Origin: Volvox africanus
Lineage: Eukaryota; Chlorophyta; Chlorophyceae; Chlamydomonadales; Volvocaceae
DNA: 64,000 nucleotides
NCBI GenBank assembly: GCA_030268105.1
Contig: BSDZ01000020.1
Span: 636,001-700,000, forward strand
Reading direction: 5' to 3'
Shown here: in pieces, positions 18,869 through 28,100 of the stretch
Layout: each line of letters begins with the position of its first letter
Position numbering within the stretch: position 1 is the first letter of the stretch
The notes under the pieces: model-generated
What the model was told of the DNA's origin: nothing
Databases searched by the model: none
The model's input: the letters and a program-made list of their open reading frames with translations, nothing else
Made by a program: the position numbers and the translations under genes

Positions 18869-21800
18869 TGTATGTGTGTATTGTACGGTGTAAACGCACA
18901 TATATGTGTACGTTAATGAGTTTGCGTATCAGGATGAAAGGAGGACGAGATAGGTGGCTCATGCTCAAACGGAAAGAATCACCTGTTGACACGCCACGTT
19001 TACAATTGTCGTGCGCAGAGCTGCGGCGGACTTGGTGTCGTTGCTCGACTCCACCGAGCAGAGTGGCGCCCACACATCTCCCGATTCGCCGTTCGGTGCT
19101 GATACCTACACATCAGGAAGCAAGGGCGGGTGCGTAGGACGCGGGCAAGAGGGCTAACAGTTCGTATCGTACATCTTGGCAGACAGATATTGATAGAGTG
19201 TTAATTAAAGGAACTAAGGAACGATAAAGAAATGACCAATATTTGATGTGAAATTGTAATTAATGATAATGATATACACGCGTGCCGTCTCCAATCCCCA
19301 CCTAAGCTGTATTTTATCGCCCCAGTGGGACCTCGGGCTCTATCTAGCGCTAAGGAATCCTTTGTAAACAGGGGGTAGGAACCGAGGATTTCATCATGGA
19401 GAAGGCGAACCTGAGGCTCGTGGGCGCGCAAGTACATATAGAAAGTGGACACACACACACAAACACAATTGTGTGTGTATGCCTGTGTGTGTACTTCAAC
19501 AAAGTGATTATTAAATCAAAAACTAAACACATCATGTGACTCCAGTCGCTCTGGCGTCTGGTGCTGCTTGCTTGATCTATATATAAAAATAATTATCGCA
19601 CAGGTCAGCCAGGATATGAGAGATGTACTGCCAAGAATGAAATAGGGTACGGCGCTTTGCTGTTGGATGACCGAACGAGGAGTGAGTGAGGGCCAAAGGC
19701 CCGAACGAGTCCAGCAGCAGAGAGCCGTATCCTGTCGATCCAACATTTTGCAGGACATTCGAGTATGTAGATGACTGGACCGTGCGTGAAATAGTGGCTT
19801 CATTCCAATGGCAGGCGCCGAAGTACCCACCAGTGCAATATTGCTGCACAGTGCAGATATATTAAAGTGCATCTCATACTCTCACACATAACGCGTCTCA
19901 CACCGATTGATACGCGATATACTTGCATCAAATATCCGGGTGCTGAGGCGCCGCCAGTGGAATAAACGTATATAGGCATGTCTCAGGACCCACTCACCCG
20001 CAGCTCCAGGCGCCCATAGTTGCGACAGAGCTCCTCATGGGAGGGAGGGCACAGGTTTGACTCCACGGATCTGAAGCCTGAGGGCAGGTTGCCGCCCACA
20101 AGTCGGACGTAATCCTCATCTGCAAGCACGAAGGAGTATTGAATGTAAATAACATACGTACAAACATACATACGTACGCAGCAGATGCCAGCACCACCAG
20201 ACCGCACCACAGTCATGGCCATGATCGTCAGGCGTTTGGGATGGAGATTGCCAGGGGACTCAGGTATAGTGCCTCTCTACAACCTCACGGTAAGCCAAGC
20301 TACTCAGCTGCAAGGGGTTTCAACAGCGGAGGAGCGATTGGAGCTCTTGTCAGCTTTTGTGCAGGAGGCGCAAGGGATGCCAACAGACGGACCAACTCCT
20401 CCCTGTCCTGTCAGTGACCTCCAGCGCTTTCAGGCAACCCTAGACAGGCTGTGGACAGCAGTTCGGTGGGAAAATAAAAACAAAGAGACGCTGTGGCGTT
20501 TGGTGGTCGATGGGATACTCATGCCTGGCAACACACATCTTTCCAGGGTGCCCATCAAACCATGTGGGTGTGGCAGCTATGGAGCTGATACTGATCAACC
20601 TTGCTCCCCACGCCTGCACCACTTCTGGGAGTGCCCTATAGCCAAGGCGGTGCGAGAACAGATCGACAGACATTTGCCATTACCGACATCAGCCACCATT
20701 GAAGGGGGCATGACCAGGCAACAGCTATGGCTTGTCCAAGCACCTCCCGGTTGCGAGCAGGCCCCATGGGATGTGATAGCTTTGGCAGCCTTATCTTCTA
20801 TGGAATATGGCAGGCACTGTCTCCGGGCGGCAACCAGGGAACACAGGCCACAGGGGCCTTCTACCCACGGACGGCAGCAGCAACAACAGACCCACACAGC
20901 AGAGCAGGGACCCCGTCAACGGGCTATTACTGACTTCTTCAACCGTTCAGGAGGGTTCCCTCAAGAGGAAGAGGAAGATGCCAACACCCATCCAATCATC
21001 TCTACGACACAGCCAGCAATGGACACTCCAACACAAACAGCAGCCTCACCCCTGGACCGTGCACGGGCCCGTACAGTTGCAGACTTTTGGGCACGCTTGC
21101 ATTCTTTTGCAGCGTTGGGAATACCTCACTATGGCTGGGATCAAGTGGGACCACAACATCCCATCCTAGCCATAGTTGGCACGCAAATGCGGTGTGCAGT
21201 TCCGGTTGACATCACCGACCATGGAGCAGCAAGAACAGAGCAGGGGCTTTAGGGCAGGAGTTTTGAGGAGGAGGTTCTGTGGGAGGAAAGGGGGAGAGTG
21301 AGGGAGGTAGAGACAAGGAGAGGGCGGTCTAGTTCTCGAGGAGGGGAAGGGAGAGGGTGGAGGGTTTCGTGGCTAGAGGTTCCTGTGTCCAGGCTTCGGG
21401 TCCTTAGGGTTTTAGGGGGGGGTCAGCGAGAGAGGTCTTTCCTTTTGGTGCAGTTCAGGTGTCTGCGGGGCCAGCTTTGGGTGGGGCCGGAAGGCTTTCT
21501 AGGGGGGCGCCAGTTTGGCTTGTCATCCCCCCCTCCGCCTCTTGTTGGGTTCTTCCGGCTTGGCTGTGTAAGGGTGTGCTTTCCTGCTGGTGTTTCTCCT
21601 CTGAGGGGATCTGTGTGTGTCTGTCAGGCTCTTGCCAGGTCAGTTTCGGGTTAGAGGAGAGGTTTCCCCGTCCTTTGAGCAGCTAGGTGTCCCCCGTTTT
21701 CTGTTGGGCCTTTCTGTGGTTTCTTGGTGGCCCTGAGTGCTCTGTGAGTGGCCAGGCGAGAGCCTGTGAGGGCTCGCTGGCCCTAGTGAGAGGGGTAGCA

Positions 21801-24800
21801 CGTGGCAGGACAGACAGACAAAGCCACGTGTTCCTCCCCTGCGCTGTGGCTCGGTCCGGTCAGGACCCCCGGTGCTCGTCTTTGAAGGGCGAGTCGCCCA
21901 CAGTGTAACACCCATTTATACGTACATACATACATACATACATAGGGGGAGTTGTGGGGTAGCAGGGTGAGGAGAGCCCTTGCAGCCATCCATAAGAGCG
22001 AGTAGATGCTGCAAGAAAGGCCTATTAGTTAACTCAGGATGGGGAATTTTGAGGTCAGGAGAATTATTTTCTAATTCATCCCAAAGCAGAATATCCAAAT
22101 CAATAATCCGAGGTGACCATAACTCATAAAGCTTCCCATTTCAGTTTCAATAGATTTTAAAGCTGCAAGCAATTCAGTAGGTGATAACCCTGTTTCTCCC
22201 GAAACTATCATATTTAAAAACGGCTTGTTCCACTCAATTGGCGCATTTTCCGGTAAAATAGCTTCTGTTTCTAGCACTATAGAACAAGTACTGTCACGTA
22301 AGCAGCGTTGCATTAGAAACGCTGCGGCTGTTCTTAAATTATATATACGATTCCCCAAATTGGAGCCCAGGCTAATATATACCATGCTTACCCCTTTTTA
22401 GAACGGTAATTGTATCACCAACTTTACATTCTGTTACCTGTTTGATTGAAGCAGTAAAAAAAACTAATTGACCGGCTTCCAGAACATCACACATTACTTT
22501 CTTGGGAGTAAGATAACCGACGTTATCAACAATATAAGTGTTTTTTGTTGATAACATTTTGATTTTCATATTTTTTTAACTGACCTTGAAAAATCCTAAC
22601 CAAAATCTATCTATCTATCTATCTAATTATCTATCTATCCATCTGTCTCTCTCTTTCTCTCTCTCTATATATATATGGGTCTAAATCACTGAAGCTGTAG
22701 CAGTAGCACTTGATGCTATGGTGTGAAGTTTTCTCTGCAATTAACACTACTACTACTTGCATAACTTCAGGTTCATTCTCCAGGGAAGGTGCTTCGGCGG
22801 TAGGGACGGAGAGGTTCCGTTGGATTCCATGGGATACATAGATACACACATGGAAGTAAGCAATACCGTACATATCATATACGACGCCGCACTTACAGGG
22901 CGGAAGGCTCGGAGACGGGGAAGAGGTTGGAGCTGCCGGCAGTGCATTATCTGGCGTTGATAGCGATGCAGGACAAGAGGACAAAACACATACATGTGTC
23001 ACGGGCTTTTAGACGGATCAGTACGGAATGCATGGCCGCGTGCGTGGCATCCCACGGGTCCAATACACACACGCGCACGCATCCATCCCGGCAGCAGGGC
23101 TCACCAGTGCATTGAATGCCGGCGAAGGGGCCTTGAGGGGCGCACAGTCCGATGAAAAACCCACACATCAAGGAAGCACGCCGTGGAATCCCCACCGAGT
23201 ATTCACGGTACGACAAGGAACGAGCATGGATCTGGTTACTCGTACGATCATTTGCCTTATCAATGCTGCTTATCCCACGCAAACGGCGGTTTGGATAAGG
23301 TTTGCAGTTGACATATCTGGCTGCCACTCCGTTCCTGCATCCAGGAGGTTTAGGATGGAGAATAGAACGATACTTCCTACCATCATAACATTATATTTAT
23401 AGTATTATATATTTAAGTTTAATTTTGGAGTGTTTCTAGTTTACAGCGCGTCCCCTATGCACTCACTGAGACGACGTACTAAGCTATTATGACATATTAT
23501 TGTACATACACCCCAGCCAGCCAGGCTCCCCCGGCCCCTACATGTCCCGAACAACCATGCGTTTGTAATTCCATCCATTCATATACTATATGGTGTAACT
23601 ATCTAATACAATATATATTTTTTACATACGTATTGTAATGTGATAAAGGCACATCGATCTACATCCTTAGGTTGAGTATACATTCATTTAGTAGAACTGA
23701 CAAATAAATAGTAATATTACTTCTTAAATCTTAAATCGCAGACTAATGAAGCAGCATGGCTAGCTCCAATCAACCCCTCCGATTCGTAACTATGAATCCA
23801 TCTATCTATCTACCTATCTATCTGTCTGTCTGTTGACGACCAATACATTTAATTAGCATCACTGAGTACCCGAGCATGACGTCATACTTCGCAACACTTG
23901 AAAAACCACTTACGACGGAATCGGGGAATTGGCCACGACGTCAGTGTAGTACGTCCGACCCGACTTGTATCCAAGCAGCTGACACATCGTCTGAAAGCTT
24001 GTAGTAAAATTTTTAAGATGGAGATTGAAAGATGCGATGTGAATGTACGGGAAGTACGGCGATATTTTTCGTGAGGTGAGGAAATGCGAGGAGCCAGCGG
24101 GGGATTGGGATGAGTCCATATACAACAAGGTTTTCCTATGGAGTCGCGCTCCTGTGATTCGCACGTTTCAAACAGAAAACCTGTACTTAGATGACTTCCA
24201 ACATAAAACACATATGTATATAGGAGTGTTAAAGAGAGGAACTTGGCGTCTGAGTGATGGGTGCCCTAGAATGCGTACCCCAATGTCCGACAGCAAGAAC
24301 TTAAGTTAATTGGAACCTTGTCCCTTACGCCGCCGCGAACAACGGGAAATTTACATCTAAATATCTTTCTCACTATATGTTATTCTTACTGGTTAAATAA
24401 ATCATTCATCCATAGAAACCGACTTGGTAAAATGTACGTTATTTCCTACCTCAGCTTCGCCATCTGTGAAACCTTCGCTGCAGACCGGAAGCCAGACCGT
24501 CTTGCTTCCAGCATTAGTTCCCGGAAAAAGCGGATCGTTGGTGGAAATTTCCAACCGCCCGCGAGGTCCCGAATCCAGGGTCAGCCGTACGCCATTTTTG
24601 TTACCTGTATGCACAACAAACAAATTGCACGGAGCATGTGATAATGGCTTTGATGCTGTAATCTTTCGGTGATTCGGATTTGGAGAGACGAACTACTGAG
24701 ACTAATGGGATTACTGGCACGACATGGTCCTGCAACGGCGGAGCGCGCTGCAGCGGGAGCGGCAGATAGTCAGGCAGCAGGCAGCAGGCAGGCTAGCTGA

Positions 24801-25127
24801 TGACGTGGCCATGACCACGGGCAGAACCATCAAATTCGCATTGCGGCGACTGAACCCAAAGACAATGGAAAGAGGTTTAAACTTACGGACGGCAGTCGCA
24901 GCTGCTGCCCGGTTGTCTGCGATATAAACTGAAAGAGGTGGCAAGATGGGATGACGAAAGATACGGCGCGCACTGACCGTGACCGATCCATCAAAACCAA
25001 AGTCGGTGGCTAGATACATAGGTAAGGTAGCAAGGTAGGCAAGGTCGTGCCGGGACAGCATATAATTGATTAGCCGGGAAGCCGCCTCGGAAGTCCATTC
25101 GCCTTCCGACAGTCTTATAACCACTTT
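15134..25127 (-). CDS. SRCR-domain secreted/surface protein, copy 1 (minus strand), multi-exon
   Basis: Exons in transcript order: 24984-25127, 24887-24928, 24819-24849 (these three tentative), then firm 24450-24604, 23914-23990, 23105-23334, 22897-22950, 19998-20119, 18983-19105, 18635-18728, 15990-16099, and 15134-15202 with TAG. From 24604 on, phases join to 343 residues. The first SRCR domain shows [25 protein letters not shown], then TMCQLLGY and [11 protein letters not shown] Pro/Ser linker follows, then a second module starting [12 protein letters not shown] with [16 protein letters not shown] and GWPSLRP, a segment with [14 protein letters not shown], and a short Cys-containing tail. 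SRCR domains are extracellular ligand-binding modules; surface location is inferred. The signal-peptide exon was not found; it should lie upstream, above 25127. Every large insertion in this gene (retrotransposon copies, bacterial chimera) is intronic, so it can still be functional. Confidence 0.85.
15327..15414. repeat. (GTAG)n(ATAG)n tetranucleotide tract
   Basis: GTAG repeats followed by GATA/GACA repeats, in the last intron of the minus-strand SRCR gene. Confidence 0.9.
16387..16862 (-). mobile_element. 5'-truncated copy of a non-LTR retrotransposon (3' end only)
   Basis: About 476 bases, on the minus strand nearly identical to the 3' UTR of the longer copy at 21440-21913. The shared 3' terminus reads GTGTAACACCC. 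The insert sits between TATG/CATA-type repeats on one side and (TA)n plus CATA repeats on the other. It contains no RT sequence. It lies in the 16.1-18.6 kb intron of the minus-strand SRCR gene, in the sense orientation of that gene. High identity to the other copy implies recent insertion. Confidence 0.88.
17588..17625. repeat. 18-bp near-perfect inverted repeat
   Basis: Arms AACAAACATGCTAAGGTG and CACCCTAGCATGTTTGTT, one mismatch, 2-base loop, inside an SRCR-gene intron. It could be a hairpin or the residue of a small palindromic element. No flanking duplication was identified. Confidence 0.8.
18471..18515 (+). mobile_element. 45-bp severely 5'-truncated copy of the same retrotransposon
   Basis: Matches the last 45 bases of the 20174-21917 element with about two differences, ends in the same 3' terminus (GTGTTACACCC), and is followed by an AT-rich CATA/TATA tract. 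Same intron as the 16387-16862 copy but opposite orientation. Confidence 0.8.
20154..20173. repeat. Candidate target-site duplication (left), partner at 21918-21937
   Basis: The left 20-mer and its right partner differ at one base. Both are CATA/CGTAC low-complexity, so the match may reflect a repetitive target rather than true duplication. Confidence 0.5.
20174..21917 (+). mobile_element. 5'-truncated non-LTR (LINE-like) retrotransposon, longest copy
   Basis: A 1.74-kb insert with the C-terminal coding part (20185-21252) and a 0.66-kb 3' UTR ending GTGTAACACCC. It is bounded by CATA-type repeats; 20154-20173 and 21918-21937 match at 19 of 20 bases and may be the target-site duplication, although both are low-complexity. 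It lacks the reverse transcriptase and endonuclease regions. It sits antisense in an intron of the minus-strand SRCR gene, only about 55 bases from the acceptor at 20120. The shared 3' end and variable 5' truncation of three copies indicate LINE-type target-primed insertion. Confidence 0.85.
20185..21252 (+). CDS. Retrotransposon polyprotein C-terminus with zinc-binding tail and PIP-box-like motif
   Basis: A 355-codon frame ending in TAG. Residues 127-150 form a zinc-binding pattern (CGCG, then QPC, then HHFWEC) of the kind found after the reverse transcriptase in non-LTR retrotransposons, where it aids RNA or target binding. A poly-Gln stretch lies at 231-235. At 245-252 QRAITDFF matches the consensus PCNA-interacting box Q-x-x-[ILM]-x-x-[FY]-[FY] exactly. 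The reverse transcriptase itself is absent because the copy is 5'-truncated; the ATG is simply the first in-frame Met of the remnant. Probably not expressed as an active enzyme; the frame is nevertheless intact, consistent with recent insertion. Confidence 0.8.
   Translation: MPAPPDRTTVMAMIVRRLGWRLPGDSGIVPLYNLTVSQATQLQGVSTAEERLELLSAFVQEAQGMPTDGPTPPCPVSDLQRFQATLDRLWTAVRWENKNKETLWRLVVDGILMPGNTHLSRVPIKPCGCGSYGADTDQPCSPRLHHFWECPIAKAVREQIDRHLPLPTSATIEGGMTRQQLWLVQAPPGCEQAPWDVIALAALSSMEYGRHCLRAATREHRPQGPSTHGRQQQQQTHTAEQGPRQRAITDFFNRSGGFPQEEEEDANTHPIISTTQPAMDTPTQTAASPLDRARARTVADFWARLHSFAALGIPHYGWDQVGPQHPILAIVGTQMRCAVPVDITDHGAARTEQGL
21991..22385 (-). pseudogene. folK: Bacterial folK (HPPK) fragment, frameshifted
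   Basis: Encodes the start of 6-hydroxymethyl-dihydropterin pyrophosphokinase (folate synthesis): [17 protein letters not shown], later [13 protein letters not shown], then [12 protein letters not shown] and [12 protein letters not shown]. The frame breaks once near 22133-22137 (a one-base loss at the GGAAGC), after which the reading continues in another frame to HLLALM, where similarity stops. AT-rich codon use is bacterial-like, and the wording resembles Rickettsiales HPPK (often fused to DHPS), though this is from memory. It lies in an intron of the minus-strand SRCR gene, has no intact frame and cannot supply the enzyme. Confidence 0.85.
22386..22569 (-). pseudogene. lepA: Bacterial lepA (EF4) internal fragment fused to folK
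   Basis: About 60 codons matching the domain II region of elongation factor 4 (LepA), a ribosome back-translocase: [43 protein letters not shown]. Similarity ends a few codons before the folK ATG. Both ends of the gene are missing. A lepA interior joined to the 5' end of folK is not an expected operon order, so the join is more likely a ligation of separate fragments. Confidence 0.82.
22598..22672. repeat. (TATC)n(CT)n(TA)n tract beside the bacterial insert
   Basis: TATC repeats, then CT and TA repeats, about 30 bases from the outer edge of the lepA fragment. The other edge of the insert is bordered by the CATA repeat at 21923-21942. Confidence 0.9.
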
Positions 25128-28100
25128 CTTAATGTTCGCAACCAAACGTTACCACAGCTTACTTGTTATCAAAGACGCAAGCAATATAACTCCCCATGAT
25201 GGAAAAATCATAATTCGCATGTAAGCCGTGTAGCTGTCGGAGGATGTAGAAACGCGCCTTGTCAAAACTGGCTCGAATATTATGTCTTAAGTTCCTACGT
25301 ATGTCATATGTACCATGATGTTGCTGGCTTGCCGTGATTCAGCGTACGAGTAACCGCCATGACTACCAAGCGGTAAACCATCAAACCAAAACTATATCGC
25401 AACTATTCAAATTGAAACCTTTTTGTTACAGATATGATATTTATGATTTACTTTTCAGTGAGTTGAAGAAGCAACGATTTGAAAGTAGCTATATCACAAA
25501 TTTTGCAAATCGTACAAATTTGCATGTGATAGAAGGCGCTTTTTTGCAGGCCGTCTGGTAAAAATTAAAATCTTTACATAAATTTAAATTCTATACGAGT
25601 TGTCCTTAATGGTATAATGATGCGGTACTGCGGAGTGCTGTTGGGTCAGTTGCTGTATTATAATCATGGCCACGACAGCTATCGATGTATCACTAGGGAA
25701 GCTCCTGTATGCCCGAAATCATTGTTGCGGCGTATCTGAGCTGTCGGTCCTCCCATTATCGCTCCGTACGACATTTCCCAGTGTAAGGCACGGTTAGTTA
25801 GCTGTCAGACTGAGAAGCAAGCGGGAACCAGGGAGAAATGGAAGTACGGGGCCTTATCATTTTGGAATAGGATTGGTCTGCTGTATGTCCATAGCGTACA
25901 ATGTCTGCAACGCATTTTTCTTTTGATGCCATGTAACTTGCCGACGTTTGCCAAAGCACGGAAGCAAGCGAGCTGAAAAGTAAGACGGGCAAATGACTTC
26001 CTACCATCTTGTAGATTCAAGCGATTTCAATTCCTAATTTAAAAAATGTTTGTGATGATAACACATACACATACAGCCACACGCAGCTTTACAAGCCAGC
26101 AAACCCGTTTTCCCTAGTACGACACGTTATGTACAACATTAACGGATGGACACGATGACATAGTGACGGCTCCTGTTGGACATTACGTGGAATTTCGGCA
26201 TTCAACACGTTATGATCGTACATGGAGCTCAAAAAGGCTTAGGTGTCGCCTCGAAATGAATAACGAAGTTAAGATAATGGAATTTTGCCTTTGATACATG
26301 TCTTTGGGTCATTATGAATCGATACATTGCATTGTGTCGCATTCTATCTCGTTGTGATAAGCTATCCATTTATTTCAGAGCATCCATTTATTTCATATTA
26401 TTGCGGACTTAGCTTGGCGAAGGAGGGTTAGCTGAGAGGTAGGATCCACACAGTCCGAGTGAGCGCTCGGGACTGTATTTAGCTACGCGTCTTGTCGTCT
26501 TCGGGTATCTTGTTTTGTTGCTTCCTATTGGGAACAACGGCCCGCCCGGCCCTCCCTGGTAGTTGCTGAGGGAAGCCGCTTTTTCCTTTCATGATCGGTT
26601 TGTATCTCTTCTCCTTTCGGCTATGTAACCACGTCAACAAGTTGTCGAGTTCATAATTGTGGAACAAAAAATGGCTGTCGAGCTTCCCAACTTCAGTTAT
26701 GATTATATAATAGAAGAAAGTATTATTTGTTTCCATTTCATTATGTGATACCGGTGATGCGGTCTAAGTATGCATGTCATCGTAATCAATTAATTATCAC
26801 ACTTTATAGCCTCGTCTAACTTTTCGCATCCTAAGGAACGGGGGGAACAGGAGTTATATCTACGAAGGACGAGAGGGACGATGAGGGACGGGCAGAACTG
26901 AGATATATATGCAGAAGCAGCCCGTCGCTAAAACGTTATTGGCTCCTCGCTGTGCTGAGATTGCTCCCAAGTTCAGTTGGGTTGAATAAGGGGGCTCTAT
27001 ATTTCTCCAATTATTGCATACCTTTGTGCGCGAGGGAGGGGGGGAACGGGCGCCTACTGGCTGGCTGCAACAAGACATACTCGAAGTATTGCCGTATAAT
27101 AACCTAATATGTACATAGATAATTTTGAACGGGAAATTATCTTTAATCGCTTTACGTAACTGCAAAGCGTAATCGAATATACGTGGCATGTTTATACACA
27201 CCGTATTGCACCACACCGAATGCGCGGAATCTTCAAGACGTTTTCCCTCATCCTGATTTAGACCTCTATTATGTCACTAGACCTCAACAACTGCCATTAT
27301 TATTTATTGTATCATTGAATTTCATCCGAGATGCCCAACGATTGCGCCGACCGTCTGTTCCGAGCCACAATCACAGATTGCGCTCAAAGTCGTTCAACGG
27401 AGACAGAAACTATTCGTCGGATTGGTGAGAGATTTGAGAACGGACACAGATCTACTCGCTATCGTGTTTAATTGCTTTGCATGTCCATATCTTTTGTTGG
27501 CAGATCCGCCAGTAACATGTGCGACTTTGCTTTTGCTAAGGATTGCTAAATTGGACTTACGGTTCTGGCGGATTGCCAGCGCTGTGAATTTTGTCACAAA
27601 AAAACTCCTTAGTAAGTAAGCTTTCAAAGTTGAATAAAAAATCTCCGCAAGAAGCTTTGTAACTTGGTGTCATGACATGTGTTACAAAAGAGCTCTTAAG
27701 GCCCAGGAGAGCCAGGAGGCCCTTAGGGCCGCGCGAACGAGCGATGCAAGAAGGTGATATGATAGAGTGATTTTAGATGACAGGAAAGAAGTCCAGCAAA
27801 AAGAACAAGAAAAACGGAGATAGGTACTGCAAGTGAAATGTTAAGTCATTTCCCTATTCAAAAATGGTGTTCTGTACTTTTACATTTCGGATAACTATAA
27901 CTAACGGAGGGTAATAGGATTAATATGATTAACCCGCTCATCACCAGCCGCCATTATCCCCTTTAAACTGAAGTTGGGAACCTCAACTGCCATTTTTTAC
28001 ACAATTGTTAAACTCGACAACTCGTTGGAGTGGTCACAGATCCGAACAATAAAACAAGAGCACTCGGACTGTGCGGCAACTGCCGTACCTCCCTTGCCAC

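Noticed and set aside
16387..21913. A 5.5-kb DNA transposon with ~480-bp terminal inverted repeats
   Set aside because: The interior holds exons of the SRCR gene, a third copy of the same end lies inside at 18471-18515, and the right arm is the 3' UTR of a retrotransposon ORF. Independent LINE insertions explain it better.
22770..22840. Additional proline-linker exon ([15 protein letters not shown]) in the minus-strand SRCR gene
   Set aside because: It resembles the linker exons, but no AG acceptor precedes it and flanking exons already join in phase.
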